Assembly (NCBI GenBank): GCA_013911975.1
Contig: JACESF010000017.1
Coordinates: 1 to 64,000 of the forward strand
Direction: 5' to 3'
DNA length: 64,000 nucleotides
From: Hyphomicrobiales bacterium
Lineage (GTDB): Bacteria > Pseudomonadota > Alphaproteobacteria > Rhizobiales > Xanthobacteraceae
The notes below the pieces were generated by a model that saw nothing but the letters and a program-made list of their open reading frames with translations, did no database searches and was not told the origin of the DNA. Both the position numbers and the translations under genes were made by a program. Positions 54,248-63,482 of the stretch are shown here, one piece after another (within the stretch, counting starts at the first letter, position 1; every line of letters begins with the position of its first letter).

Positions 54248-55228
54248 TCTGCGGGCGTCGAGGCCGCGTTCCCAGTCCAGGGCCGTGCGCACGATGGTGG
54301 GGATGTCGTCCAGGCGCGGCTGCCAGCCGAGCTTCGTGCGAATGAGGTCGGCCTTCGCCACCACCGCCGCAGGGTCGCCCGGGCGCCGGGGGACGTAGCG
54401 CACGGTGAAATCCACCCCGGACACCTGCTTCACCGTCTCCAGGAGCTGGAGCACCGAATAGCCGCGCCCGTAGCCGCAATTGAACACCCCGCTCTCGCCG
54501 CCGCCCCGCAGATAGGTGAGGGCGTCGAGATGGGCGCGCACGAGGTCGCTCACATGGATGTAGTCGCGCAGGCAGGTGCCGTCGGGGGTCGGGTAGTCGG
54601 TGCCGTACACGTCGATGCCGGGGCGTTTGCCCAGCGCGGTCTCGCAGGCCACCTTCAGCAGGTGCGTCGCGCCCGCCGTGGACTGGCCCACCCGTCCGGC
54701 GGGGTCCGCGCCCGCCACGTTGAAATAGCGCAGCGCCACGTAGCGCAGCGGGAAGGCGAAGGCGGTGTCCTTCAGCATCCACTCGCTCATCAGCTTCGAG
54801 CGGCCATAGGGCGAGATGGGCGCCAGCGCCGTGTCCTCGTCCACCGGGTCGGTGCCCACCATGCCGTAGACGGCGGCGGTGGAGGAGAAGATGAAATCGG
54901 CCACGCCCGCCGCCACCACCGCCTCCAGCAGGGCGCGGGTCTTCACCGTGTTGGCGAGGTAATAGCCCAGCGGGTCCACCACCGAATCCGGCACCACGAT
55001 GCGTGCGGCGAAATGGATCACCGCGGTGATTCCATGCTCGGCGACGATGCGCTTCACCAGTTCCTGGTCGCTGACGTCGCCGAGGATGAAGGTGGCCTGC
55101 GGCGCAACCGCCCAGCGGAAACCGGTGGACAGGTCATCCAGCACCACCACCGTCTCGCCCGCGTCCAGCAACGCCAGGACCATGTGGCTGCCGATATAGC
55201 CAGCCCCGCCTGTGACCAGAACCGCCAT
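54239..55228 (-). CDS. galE: UDP-glucose 4-epimerase
   Basis: A 329-residue short-chain dehydrogenase-like epimerase. Rossmann motif TGGAGYIGSHM, catalytic Ser/Thr in SSTAAVYG, catalytic Tyr-Lys in YGRSK, and RYFNVAGADPAGRVGQ, TPDGTCLRDYIHVSDL, NCGYGRGYSVLQ as epimerase marks. It interconverts UDP-glucose and UDP-galactose for surface polysaccharides. Divergent from galU 165 bases away, fitting a joint role in nucleotide sugar supply. Confidence 0.94.
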   Translation of the reverse strand: MAVLVTGGAGYIGSHMVLALLDAGETVVVLDDLSTGFRWAVAPQATFILGDVSDQELVKRIVAEHGITAVIHFAARIVVPDSVVDPLGYYLANTVKTRALLEAVVAAGVADFIFSSTAAVYGMVGTDPVDEDTALAPISPYGRSKLMSEWMLKDTAFAFPLRYVALRYFNVAGADPAGRVGQSTAGATHLLKVACETALGKRPGIDVYGTDYPTPDGTCLRDYIHVSDLVRAHLDALTYLRGGGESGVFNCGYGRGYSVLQLLETVKQVSGVDFTVRYVPRRPGDPAAVVAKADLIRTKLGWQPRLDDIPTIVRTALDWERGLDARRGA

Positions 55229-55393
55229 GACCCCACCGCCTTGCCATAATGTCTTCGCGATGGTGCGCAAGCTGGGGCAGCGTGTCCGCGAGGTCAATAA
55301 CGCCGGGGATGAACCTTTCTGCTCATCCGGGGTTCTTTGACCGCGCGGCCCGCGCCTGTATTACGAACGCGGCCAATCAAACCGGTGCCCTTC

Positions 55394-56281
55394 ATGCCCA
55401 AGCCCCTTCGGAAAGCGATCCTCCCGGTTGCCGGTCTCGGCACCCGCTTCCTGCCCGCCACCAAGGCCGTGCCCAAGGAAATGCTCACGGTCGTCGACCG
55501 GCCCGTCGTGCAGCACGTGGTCGACGAGGCGCGCGCGGCGGGCATCGAGCACATCGTGTTCGTCACCGGCCGCAACAAGGCGGTCATCGAGGACCATTTC
55601 GACCGGCAGTTCGAGCTGGAGAAGACCCTCTCCGACCGGGGCAAGACCAAGGAGCTGGAGCAGCTCGACAAGGACACCCCCAAGGCCGGCACCACCTCCT
55701 TCACGCGCCAGCAGCTCCCCCTCGGGCTCGGTCACGCGGTGTGGTGCGCGCGCGACCTGATCGGCGACGAGCCGTTCGCGCTGCTGCTGCCTGATATGCT
55801 GCACCTGCCGCGCAACGGGCGCGGGTGCCTCGCCGCCATGGTGCGCGCCTTCGAGCGGACCGGCGGGAACGTGGTGTCCGTCTACGAGGTGCCGGACGAC
55901 CAGACCCACCAGTACGGCATCGTCGGCACCGGCCCCACCCCGACCGGCGTGGACGAGATCATCGACATGGTGGAAAAGCCCGCGCCGGGCACCGCGCCCA
56001 CCAACCTCGCCATTTCCGGCCGCTACATCCTCCAGCCCACCATCTTCGACCTCCTGGCCAAGCAGGAGCAGGGCGCGGGCGGCGAGATCCAGCTCACCGA
56101 TTCGATGCTCAAGCTGAAGGAGCGGGAGCGCTTCTTCTCCGTGAAGTTCGACGGCCAGGTCTATGATTGCGGCTCGAAGATCGGCTTCCTCATGGCCAAC
56201 GTGGCCTACGCCCTCTCGCGCCCCGACATCGAGCCGGAATTCCGCGCCGAGCTCCAGGTGATGATGGACGCCAACCGATAG
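55394..56281 (+). CDS. galU: UTP-glucose-1-phosphate uridylyltransferase
   Basis: A 295-residue nucleotidyltransferase. The signature [78 protein letters not shown] and [10 protein letters not shown] are all typical of GalU. It makes UDP-glucose. The ATG at 55394 is chosen for family fit. Divergent from galE. Confidence 0.95.
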   Translation: MPKPLRKAILPVAGLGTRFLPATKAVPKEMLTVVDRPVVQHVVDEARAAGIEHIVFVTGRNKAVIEDHFDRQFELEKTLSDRGKTKELEQLDKDTPKAGTTSFTRQQLPLGLGHAVWCARDLIGDEPFALLLPDMLHLPRNGRGCLAAMVRAFERTGGNVVSVYEVPDDQTHQYGIVGTGPTPTGVDEIIDMVEKPAPGTAPTNLAISGRYILQPTIFDLLAKQEQGAGGEIQLTDSMLKLKERERFFSVKFDGQVYDCGSKIGFLMANVAYALSRPDIEPEFRAELQVMMDANR

Positions 56282-56293
56282 CTCTCCGGGCGA

Positions 56294-56324
56294 GGCGCCG
56301 GCGTCCCGCAGCGGGGCCGGCGCC
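56294..56324 (+). terminator. Hairpin after galU
   Basis: GGCGCCGGC and GCCGGCGCC pair over 9 bp around a 13-base loop, 12 bases after galU. There is no T-run; termination is uncertain. Confidence 0.4.
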
Positions 56325-56431
56325 GATGCGCCGTGGCCACACCGTCCCAGGAACGTCCGGCCTCGCCTTGACCGCGTCTCGTTTCCCGTCTAATCGCCGC
56401 ACTGCCCAATACTTCTCGCGGGGCCCTTCGT

Positions 56432-57034
56432 ATGCTCCAAATGCCCGAGCGCCGTGGCGTTCCGTCCAAGCCGCGGCTCAATGACGAGCTTCGCTTTCTC
56501 CAGTCCTGGTTCCAGAACCCCTTGAAGACCGGTGCGGTCTCGCCGTCCGGGCGGGCTCTCGCCAGGATGATGGCGAGCTATCTCGATCCGCGCATCGAAG
56601 GCCCTGTCATCGAGTTGGGGCCGGGCACCGGCCCCGTCACCAAGGCGCTGCTGGAGCGCGGCTTCGCGCCCGAGCGCCTGTTCCTCATCGAATACAACCG
56701 CGAGTTCTGCAATCTCCTGCGGCTGCGCTATCCCGGCGTGACCGTGATCCAAGGGGATGCCTATGAGATGCGCAAGACGCTGAAGGGCAAGCTGCCCGGT
56801 CCGGCGGTCGGCACCATCTCCTCGCTGCCCCTGTTCACCCGCTCGCCCCAGGACCGGGACCGCATGGTCAACGAGGCGTTCGACCTCTCCATCGGCGGCG
56901 GGCCGTTCGTCCAGTTCACCTATGCGGTGGTCTCCCCGGTTCCGCTCAAGCCCGGCGAGATCGAGGGCAAGCGCTCCCCGCGCGTGTGGATGAACCTTCC
57001 TCCGGCCCGCGTCTGGGTCTATCGCCGCCCGTGA
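56432..57034 (+). CDS. pmtA: Phospholipid N-methyltransferase (PmtA-like)
   Basis: A 200-residue SAM-dependent methyltransferase. FLQSWFQNPLKTGAVSPSGRALARMMASYL is the N-terminal amphipathic segment of rhizobial PmtA; motif I is VIELGPGTGPVTKALLERG, followed by LIEYNREFCNLLRLRYP and SSLPLFTRSP. It methylates phosphatidylethanolamine towards phosphatidylcholine, a lipid important in rhizobia-like bacteria. A related Rhodobacter-type annotation is possible. Confidence 0.85.
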   Translation: MLQMPERRGVPSKPRLNDELRFLQSWFQNPLKTGAVSPSGRALARMMASYLDPRIEGPVIELGPGTGPVTKALLERGFAPERLFLIEYNREFCNLLRLRYPGVTVIQGDAYEMRKTLKGKLPGPAVGTISSLPLFTRSPQDRDRMVNEAFDLSIGGGPFVQFTYAVVSPVPLKPGEIEGKRSPRVWMNLPPARVWVYRRP

Positions 57035-57077
57035 GCGCCGGAGCGCGGCGGGCCCGCGCGCCAGAAGGAGCGGCGGC

Positions 57078-57701
57078 ATGACGCCTTTCCTCTATCTCAG
57101 CCATCCCCAGGTGAAGGTGGATCCGGCCGTGCCGGTGCCGGACTGGTCCCTGTCGGAGACGGGGCGGCAGCGCACCGAGGCCTTCGCCCGCCGTCCCGGC
57201 CTCTCTGCCTTTCGCCGCATCGTGTCCAGCGAAGAGGTGAAGGCGAAGGAGACCGCCGCCATCCTTGGCGCCGCGCTCGGGCTCGCCGTGGAGGTGCGCC
57301 CGGCCATGCACGAGAATGACCGCTCGGCCACGGGTTTCCTGCCCGAGCCGGAATTCCAGGCGGTGGCCAACGAATTCTTCGCCCATCCCGACGCCAGCGT
57401 GCGCGGCTGGGAGCGCGCGCGCGACGCCCAGGCCCGCATCGTCAGCGCCATCGAGGGCGCGCTCGCGGAGGCGCCTGGAATTCCTGCCATATTTGTCGGC
57501 CATGGAGGGGTGGGCACGCTGCTTCTGTGCCATCTGGCGGGCTACGCCATCTCACGCTCCCACGACCAGCCGCCGGTGGGCGGGGGGTGCTGGTTCCGCC
57601 ACGGCCCCGTGCCGCCGGCGCGCTGGTGCGCCATGGAGGACGAGGCATGGGAGCAGGACGCCGAGACGCCGGGGACCGGCGAAGGAGGACGGCATGACTG
57701 A
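57078..57701 (+). CDS. Histidine phosphatase-family protein with degenerate active site
   Basis: A 207-residue member of the phosphoglycerate mutase-like fold. The N-terminal RHG becomes LSHPQ: the His is kept (residue 9), the Arg is Ser and the Gly is Pro. The second Arg of the pocket (SxxxRAxxTA) is replaced by [13 protein letters not shown] with Lys. The second His remains in [11 protein letters not shown]. Phosphate binding is thus weakened; the protein may be inactive or have another role. It overlaps pyrF by 8 bases. Confidence 0.82.
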   Translation: MTPFLYLSHPQVKVDPAVPVPDWSLSETGRQRTEAFARRPGLSAFRRIVSSEEVKAKETAAILGAALGLAVEVRPAMHENDRSATGFLPEPEFQAVANEFFAHPDASVRGWERARDAQARIVSAIEGALAEAPGIPAIFVGHGGVGTLLLCHLAGYAISRSHDQPPVGGGCWFRHGPVPPARWCAMEDEAWEQDAETPGTGEGGRHD

Positions 57702-58398
57702 CACTGCGCTGAGCGATCGGCTCATCGTCGCCCTGGACTTCCCGTCCGTTTCCGCCGCCGAGGCCATGGTCTGGCAGCTCGGCGATGACGTCACCTTCTA
57801 CAAGATCGGCCTTGAGCTCACCATCGCCGGGGGGCTGGACCTCGCGGCGGACCTCATCGGGGCGGGCAAGAAGGTGTTTCTCGACCTCAAGCTCCACGAT
57901 ATCGGCCAGACGGTGGAGCGCGCCACCGCCGCCGCCGCGGAGCGGGGCGTGACGCTGCTCACCGTCCATGCCTATCCCCAGACGCTGGCCGCCGCCGCGC
58001 GCGGCGCGCAGGGGTCCAATATCAAGGTGCTGGGCGTCACCGTGCTCACCTCCTACGATGCGCAGGATCTCGCGGCCGCCGGCTACGCGCTCGGCGTCGA
58101 GGAGATGGTGCTGCGCCGCGCCGAGCAGGCCCGCGCCGCCGGGGTCGCGGGCGTGATCTGCGCGCCCACCGATGCCCGCATGGTGCGCTCGGCCCTCGGC
58201 CCGGCCGGGCTCGTGGTGACGCCGGGCGTGCGGCCCGCGGGAGCGGACGTGGGCGACCAGAAGCGCATCGCCACACCGGGCGACGCGCTGCGCGCGGGGG
58301 CGAACGCCATCGTCGTGGGCCGCCCCATCACGGCGGCGGCGGACCCCGCCGAAGCGGCGCGGGCCATCCTGGCGGAGATGGACGGCGCGCTGCGCTGA
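57694..58398 (+). CDS. pyrF: Orotidine-5'-phosphate decarboxylase
   Basis: A 234-residue TIM-barrel enzyme for the last step of UMP synthesis. Marks: [25 protein letters not shown] (Lys), [16 protein letters not shown] (the D-x-K-x-x-D catalytic array), [45 protein letters not shown] and [13 protein letters not shown] lies 7 bases before the ATG, inside the previous gene. Confidence 0.96.
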   Translation: MTDTALSDRLIVALDFPSVSAAEAMVWQLGDDVTFYKIGLELTIAGGLDLAADLIGAGKKVFLDLKLHDIGQTVERATAAAAERGVTLLTVHAYPQTLAAAARGAQGSNIKVLGVTVLTSYDAQDLAAAGYALGVEEMVLRRAEQARAAGVAGVICAPTDARMVRSALGPAGLVVTPGVRPAGADVGDQKRIATPGDALRAGANAIVVGRPITAAADPAEAARAILAEMDGALR

Positions 58399-58468
58399 CC
58401 GGATTGTGATCTATTCTTTGCCCGGGCGTGTCAGCCCGGGTGCATCAGACGGACTTCAGGGGGCGGAT

Positions 58469-59284
58469 GTGTCGAAGCTTCGCATCGTCATCGCGGGCGC
58501 CGGCGGGCGCATGGGCCGGACCTTGCTGCGCGCCGTGCTGGAGAGCGAGGCGTTCACGCTGGCGGGCGCGCTGGAGCATGACGGCAGCGCCTATCTGGGC
58601 GCCGATGCGGGCCAGCTCGCGGGCCTTCCCTTCGCCGGCGTGAGCGTGCAGGCGGACATGGCGGCGGCCGTACAGGGCGCGGACGCGGTGGTGGACTTCT
58701 CATCCCCCGCCGCCTCGGTGCGCCTCGCGGGCATCCTGGCGGAAAAGGGCATCGCCCATGTGATCGGCACCACCGGCTTTTCCTCGGAGGATCTCGACGC
58801 CATCGCCGAATCCGCCCGGGGCACGGCCATCGTGCGGTCGGGCAATATGAGCCTGGGCGTGAACCTCTTGGCGGCGCTCACCCGCAAGGTGGCGGCGGTG
58901 CTGGGTCCCGATTTCGACATTGAGATCGTGGAGATGCACCACGCCCGCAAGGTGGATGCCCCGTCGGGCACCGCGCTGCTGCTGGGCGAGGCGGCGGCGG
59001 AAGGGCGCGGGGTGGATTTGGAAGAGCACGCGGTGCGCGTGCGCGACGGGCATACCGGGTCGCGCCGGGCGGGTGACATCGGCTTCGCCAGCCTGCGCGG
59101 CGGCTCCGTGGTGGGCGAGCATGTGGTGATCTTCGCCGGCCCCGCCGAGCGCATCGAGCTGGCGCACCGCGCGGAGGACCGGTCCATCTTCGCCAACGGC
59201 GCGCTGGCGGCGGCCCGCTGGGCGGCAGGCCGGACGCCGGGCCTCTATTCCATGGTGGACGTGCTGGGGCTGGGCGACGCCTGA
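58469..59284 (+). CDS. dapB: 4-hydroxy-tetrahydrodipicolinate reductase
   Basis: A 271-residue enzyme of the lysine/diaminopimelate pathway. NAD(P)-binding GAGGRMGR at residues 9-16; [32 protein letters not shown], the catalytic [20 protein letters not shown] and GEHVVIFAG. The GTG at 58469 is preceded by CAGGGGGCGG. The 3' end overlaps the convergent SGNH gene by 40 bases. Confidence 0.95.
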   Translation: MSKLRIVIAGAGGRMGRTLLRAVLESEAFTLAGALEHDGSAYLGADAGQLAGLPFAGVSVQADMAAAVQGADAVVDFSSPAASVRLAGILAEKGIAHVIGTTGFSSEDLDAIAESARGTAIVRSGNMSLGVNLLAALTRKVAAVLGPDFDIEIVEMHHARKVDAPSGTALLLGEAAAEGRGVDLEEHAVRVRDGHTGSRRAGDIGFASLRGGSVVGEHVVIFAGPAERIELAHRAEDRSIFANGALAAARWAAGRTPGLYSMVDVLGLGDA

Positions 59285-60057
59285 GCCCTCGCCCGCGCGG
59301 ACAGCGCGGGGATCAGGCTCGCACCGAGCGCGCGGGCGAAGCAGTCATAGCTCCAGTCGTTCAGGTGCAGCCCGTCGAAGATCAGCAGCTTCGAGGCGGG
59401 GATCTTCTGCTGCTCCACCCATCCGCGCATCAGGGCGTAGCGCGGGAAGACCGAGGCGCCCGCGCTGCGCGCGGTGGAGGCGATCAGGTCGTTGATGGCG
59501 GGCCGGTTTGGCTTGTCGTTCACCCAGGGCGAATATTGCAGGTCGATGAGGACCACGTCCGCGCCCCAGCCCTGGATGGCGTCGATGCCCTGGCGGAGCA
59601 GGGCGCCAAAATTGCCGACGCCGAAGCTGCGGATCACGTAGTTCGTGCCCACCTGCCACAAAACGAGGTCCGGCTTCAGGGCTTCCACGTCGCGCTGGAA
59701 GCGGGCGAGGTTCTCCGGCACGTCCTCGGCATTCACGCCGCGATTGATGACGGTGATGTCCATGCCCGGAAAGCGCGCGCGCAGGATCGCTTCCAGCACG
59801 GCGGGATAGGTGCGGGCGCCGGAGGAGGCGCCGACGCCCACCGTGGAGGACGAGCCGATGGCGACGATGGTGAGGCTGCGCTTCGTGGCCAGGGCCTGCG
59901 CCGCACGCGGCGTCTTGAGCGACACCACCGGGCCGGTGGTGCAGGCGGGCATGTCCTGCTGCGCCGAGGCGGGCGTGGCGGCCGCGGCGATGCCGATGGC
60001 GCACAGGACGGCGAGGGCGAGGCGCCCGCGCCGCGCCACGGAAGACAGGACTGCCAT
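59245..60057 (-). CDS. Exported SGNH/GDSL-type hydrolase
   Basis: A 270-residue protein with a signal peptide ([21 protein letters not shown], cut near 32). The SGNH core has block [16 protein letters not shown] (Ser nucleophile, GSSS for GDSS), block [11 protein letters not shown] (Asn), and block [11 protein letters not shown] (Asp-His). Predicted to be a periplasmic esterase or acyl hydrolase. Its last 40 bases lie inside dapB on the other strand. Eight bases upstream of the HdeD-like gene on the same strand. Confidence 0.82.
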   Translation of the reverse strand: MAVLSSVARRGRLALAVLCAIGIAAAATPASAQQDMPACTTGPVVSLKTPRAAQALATKRSLTIVAIGSSSTVGVGASSGARTYPAVLEAILRARFPGMDITVINRGVNAEDVPENLARFQRDVEALKPDLVLWQVGTNYVIRSFGVGNFGALLRQGIDAIQGWGADVVLIDLQYSPWVNDKPNRPAINDLIASTARSAGASVFPRYALMRGWVEQQKIPASKLLIFDGLHLNDWSYDCFARALGASLIPALSARARAQASPSPSTSTME

Positions 60058-60064
60058 GTGCGCC

Positions 60065-60640
60065 TCAGACCGCCTTGTTGCGCAGCGCGAGGCCGAACAT
60101 GGCCGTCATCACGCCGTTGATGATCAGGTCGATGCCGAGGAACAGGCCGAGGATGATGGGCGAGTTCACCGGCCAGCCGGCGATGATCTCCAGGCCCAGG
60201 ATGAAGGTGATGGCGCCCGCCACCACGATGAAGCCCCAGCCCTTCTGGGGCCGCGCGCCGATGCCGGCCCAGATGCGGAACAGGCCGCCGATGACCAGCG
60301 ACACGCCGATCATGAGCGTGATGACGCCGGCCGCGAACATGGGCTGGTAGACGATGAGGCCACCGGCCACCACGTAGAGCAGGCCCGAGAGCAGCCAGAA
60401 GAAGAAGCGGCCCCAGCCCTGGACGCGGAAGGCGTGCATCATCTGGACAACGCCGCCCACGAGCACCAGGGCGCCCACGTAAAGGGCGGTGGCCACGGTG
60501 GAAATGGCGAGATGGGCGAGCGCGATGCAGCCGAGGATGACGAAGGCGATGCCCAGGGCCACGAACCATCCCCAGCCCGCGCGGATCGCGGTGAGCTGGT
60601 CTCGGACGGTTCCGCCGGGGGTCGGAATGGACGTGGGCAT
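60065..60640 (-). CDS. HdeD-like (DUF308) membrane protein
   Basis: A 191-residue protein with six hydrophobic helices in three pairs, including WFVALGIAFVILGCIALA, LYVGALVLVGGVVQMMHAF and LIVYQPMFAAGVITLMIGVSLVIGGLFRIW; these repeats are typical of HdeD/DUF308. Family members contribute to acid stress resistance in enteric bacteria; here the role is unknown. The ATG at 60640 has GGAGG 8 bases upstream. Confidence 0.85.
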   Translation of the reverse strand: MPTSIPTPGGTVRDQLTAIRAGWGWFVALGIAFVILGCIALAHLAISTVATALYVGALVLVGGVVQMMHAFRVQGWGRFFFWLLSGLLYVVAGGLIVYQPMFAAGVITLMIGVSLVIGGLFRIWAGIGARPQKGWGFIVVAGAITFILGLEIIAGWPVNSPIILGLFLGIDLIINGVMTAMFGLALRNKAV

Positions 60641-60843
60641 GGGACTGGCCTCCAGGCCGGAGAACGTAGGAACCGGAGGGCGGCACGCCGCTGGGGCCGC
60701 CCGGCACGTTCGGGCAGGCTGACGTCGATCCGCGCGATCCGTCGCCATGTGCGGCGCCCGCCCCGAAATCGCGTCAAGCCCCCTTGCGCGAAGGCATCAT
60801 AGCCGCGCGGGGCCGGATTGGTAGAGGCTGGCTGCTAAACAAA

Positions 60844-60868
60844 AAGGCGCGTCCCAAGGACGCGCCTT
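60844..60868 (-). terminator. Rho-independent terminator of the large L,D-transpeptidase gene
   Basis: AAGGCGCGTCC and GGACGCGCCTT form an 11-bp stem around 3 bases; on the minus strand TTTGTTTAG follows. It stands 23 bases after the gene's stop. Confidence 0.88.
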
Positions 60869-60891
60869 CATTGTGCAGCCGGTATGGCCGA

Positions 60892-62184
60892 TCAGCGGGC
60901 GGTGGCGACCGGCGGCTTGCCGCTGGAAGCGTTGGCCTGCGCGCCATTGGACTTGGGCAGGATCACCACCTTGGTGCCGACCTTGACGCGCTCGAACAGG
61001 TCTTCCACGTCCGCGTTCAGCATGCGGAAGCAGCCGGAAGAGACGAACTTGCCGATGGTCTGCGGCTCGTTGGTGCCGTGGATGCGGTAGATGGTGCCGC
61101 CCAGATACAGGGTGCGCGCGCCCAGCGGGTTACCTGGGCCGCCGGCCATGAAGCGCGGCAGGTAGGGCTGGCGCTCGATCATCTCGGTCGGCGGGCGCCA
61201 GTCGGCCCATTCCGCCTTGCGGGTGATCTTCTCGGTGCCGGCCCAGGTGAAGCCGTCGCGGCCCACGCCGATGCCGTAGCGCACGGCCTTGCCGCCGCCC
61301 AGCACGTAATAAAGGTAGGTGTTGCCGGTATCGATGACGATGGTGCCGGCGGGCTGGGACGTCACATAATCCACCGTCTGGCGGAGGAAGCGCGCGTCCA
61401 CAGGCTCGCTGGGATCGACGTTCTCGATGCGCGGGCCGGACGGGGCCTGCTGCGTACCGGGAACCACGGCCGCGTTCGGGCCGTAGGAGCCGGCCGGCGC
61501 CGGGCCAGCGTCGCGCATGGCGGCGCCGGGGGTGTAGGCCGCGTTGGCGGGCGCCGGGTAGCCGGGCTGGGCATAGCCGCCCTGGGGCGCCGCCTGGCCG
61601 GGGGCCGGGTTGCGCGCCGACTGGAGCATGGCGTCCTGCTTGTAGGACCCCTCATAGCCGGACTGCTGCGGCTGCGCGTAGCCGGGCTGCACATAGCCGC
61701 CGGGCGCCTGCTGCGGGTAGGGCTGCTGCGCCGCATAGCCGGGCTGGGCGTAGCCGCCATTGCCGGGAACCTGCTGCGCGTTCGGGGCCGGGAGGGCGCC
61801 CGGCGCGATCGCCATGGGCTGGCCCGCGGAGGCCTGGCCCGGCTGGTAGCCGGCGCCCGGAGAAACATAGCCCTGGGGCGCCGCCGTCGCGGCCGTTCCC
61901 GGCGCGTAGGTGGGCGCCTGGGAGACGCCGGCGGGCGGCGCCATGGGCGCGCTCTGCACGTAGTCGCCGCGCGAATTGCTCGACGCGTAGGGATCGCGAT
62001 AGCCGGGGACGCTGCCGTTGGGCACATCCTGGCCCAGCGCGCCGGTCTCGTCGTCGTCGGCCTGGCCGGCCGCGACATAAGACGGGACCACGTAGGTCTG
62101 GCCTTGATAGATCTGCGCCTGCGCGGCCGGAACGGCCAGCAGGGAGGCGCCAAGGGCGGAGAGGAGTGTGGTGCGCAGCGTCAT
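60892..62184 (-). CDS. Exported L,D-transpeptidase (YkuD) with long Gly/Pro/Gln/Tyr-rich linker
   Basis: A 430-residue protein. Signal peptide LRTTLLSALGASLLAVPAAQAQ; then about 230 residues of low complexity made from repeats such as GGYAQPGY, YPQQAPGGYVQPGY and PQQSGYEGSY; then the C-terminal YkuD domain with TIVIDTGNTYLYYVLGGG, WRPPTEM and the catalytic IHGTNEPQTIGKFVSSGCFRM. It probably cross-links peptidoglycan or attaches proteins to it. The linker may cross the periplasm. The ATG at 62184 begins the signal peptide. Confidence 0.92.
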   Translation of the reverse strand: MTLRTTLLSALGASLLAVPAAQAQIYQGQTYVVPSYVAAGQADDDETGALGQDVPNGSVPGYRDPYASSNSRGDYVQSAPMAPPAGVSQAPTYAPGTAATAAPQGYVSPGAGYQPGQASAGQPMAIAPGALPAPNAQQVPGNGGYAQPGYAAQQPYPQQAPGGYVQPGYAQPQQSGYEGSYKQDAMLQSARNPAPGQAAPQGGYAQPGYPAPANAAYTPGAAMRDAGPAPAGSYGPNAAVVPGTQQAPSGPRIENVDPSEPVDARFLRQTVDYVTSQPAGTIVIDTGNTYLYYVLGGGKAVRYGIGVGRDGFTWAGTEKITRKAEWADWRPPTEMIERQPYLPRFMAGGPGNPLGARTLYLGGTIYRIHGTNEPQTIGKFVSSGCFRMLNADVEDLFERVKVGTKVVILPKSNGAQANASSGKPPVATAR

Positions 62185-62448
62185 GACACTCGTGCTACAT
62201 GTGAAACGTGACGAAATTGGAAACGGCGTACACTTTTTGGCTGGTACCAAGCTGGCGCCAACCGCATCGCCGGATCACCTTCGTTTCCAAAAACGTCAGG
62301 AATGCGCCGCGCGTTCCCCAAAGCTTTAAACCCACGTAACTGTGACCGCAACGCAACGAAACGCCCCAGGACCCCTGCGGCAGGCTGCCGTGCCATGGAA
62401 GCCACACCTTCGCCTTTGCCATGCGCTTGCGTCGTCTTGAATTGCAAT

Positions 62449-62464
62449 ATAAAGATATCTTTAT
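62449..62464. promoter_or_regulatory. 16-bp palindrome ATAAAGATATCTTTAT over the start of the ArsR-methyltransferase gene
   Basis: A perfect 8+8 palindrome that reaches into the ATG at 62463. It fits autorepression by the ArsR protein it precedes, of the SahR type known for methionine-cycle control in proteobacteria. A possible -35 (TTGCGT, 62427-62432) and -10 (TATAAA, 62448-62453) would put the operator on the promoter and the transcript start next to the ATG. Promoter calls are by eye. Confidence 0.65.
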
Positions 62465-63482
62465 GTCGTTAGATCGGTCGCCCGCGCTCCCCTATTCCAC
62501 CTTGCTGGACGGCCTCAAGGCCGCTGGCGAGGACACCCGGTTGCGGCTGCTTGCGCTGCTGGATGAGGCGGAGCTGACCGTGAGCGAGCTGACCGACATT
62601 CTGGGCCAGTCGCAGCCGCGCATCTCGCGCCATCTCAAGCTGCTGTCCGAGGCGGCCCTGGTGGAGCGCCGCCGCGAGGCGAGCTGGGTCTTCTACCAGC
62701 GCGCCACCGAAGGGGGGAGGGGCGAGCTGGTCACCACCCTGCTCGCGCTGCTCGACCTGGAGGACCCGCTGATTCGCCGGGACCGGGAGCGGCTCGGCGA
62801 GGTGCGGGCCGCGCGCGCGGCCCAGGCCCAGGCCTATTTCGCGAGCCATGCCGCCCGCTGGGATGCCATCCGCTCGCTCCACGTGCCCGACGCGCTGGTG
62901 GAGCAGCAGGTGCGCGACGCCCTGGGCCGCGAGCCCATCGACGCCCTGCTGGACCTCGGCACCGGCACTGGCCGCATGCTGGAGATCCTGTCGCCGCAGA
63001 TCCAGAAGGGGATCGGCATCGACCTGTCCCCCGACATGCTGGGCGTCGCCCGCGTCAATCTGGAGCGGGCCGGCGCGCGCAATTGCGCAGTGCGCCAGGG
63101 CGACATCTTCAATCTCGCCATGCCCCGCGACAGCTTCGACGTGGTTCTGATCCACCAGGTGCTGCACTTCCTCGACGAGCCGGCGCGGGCGGTGCGCGAG
63201 GCGGCGCGGGTGCTGCGCCCGGGCGGCCGCCTGCTGGTGGTGGACTTCGCGCCGCACGACCTGGAATTCCTGCGCGACGCCCATGCCCATCGCCGCCTCG
63301 GCTTCCCCGAGGACGCGGTGGCGGGCTGGATGGCGCAGGCGGGCCTCGTGCCCACCCTCCATCGCGCGCTCCCTCCGGGCGCCGACGCGGAGGGCGCGCT
63401 CACCGTTTCCTTCTGGCTGGGCCGAGATCCGCGTGCGTCCGTCGCGCCGGCCGAGCATCTCAAGACCAGGGAGAGTGTCTGA
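62463..63482 (+). CDS. ArsR-family regulator fused to a SAM-dependent methyltransferase-like domain
   Basis: A 339-residue protein. Residues about 10-90 form the ArsR winged helix (DTRLRLLALLDEAELTVSELTDILGQSQPRISRHLKLLSEAALVERRREASWVFY); residues about 150-290 form a class I methyltransferase fold (LLDLGTGTGRMLEIL, IDLSPDMLGVARVNL, FDVVLIHQVLHFL, LRPGGRLLVVDF). The C-terminal domain could sense SAM or SAH instead of methylating. It overlaps metF by TGATG and so likely controls methionine metabolism. Confidence 0.92.
   Translation: MSLDRSPALPYSTLLDGLKAAGEDTRLRLLALLDEAELTVSELTDILGQSQPRISRHLKLLSEAALVERRREASWVFYQRATEGGRGELVTTLLALLDLEDPLIRRDRERLGEVRAARAAQAQAYFASHAARWDAIRSLHVPDALVEQQVRDALGREPIDALLDLGTGTGRMLEILSPQIQKGIGIDLSPDMLGVARVNLERAGARNCAVRQGDIFNLAMPRDSFDVVLIHQVLHFLDEPARAVREAARVLRPGGRLLVVDFAPHDLEFLRDAHAHRRLGFPEDAVAGWMAQAGLVPTLHRALPPGADAEGALTVSFWLGRDPRASVAPAEHLKTRESV

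Noticed and set aside
62225..62262. TTGGC...GCCAA and TTGG-N6-CCAA near 62237-62261 looked like an operator.
   Set aside because: The half-sites are short and unevenly spaced; common by chance.
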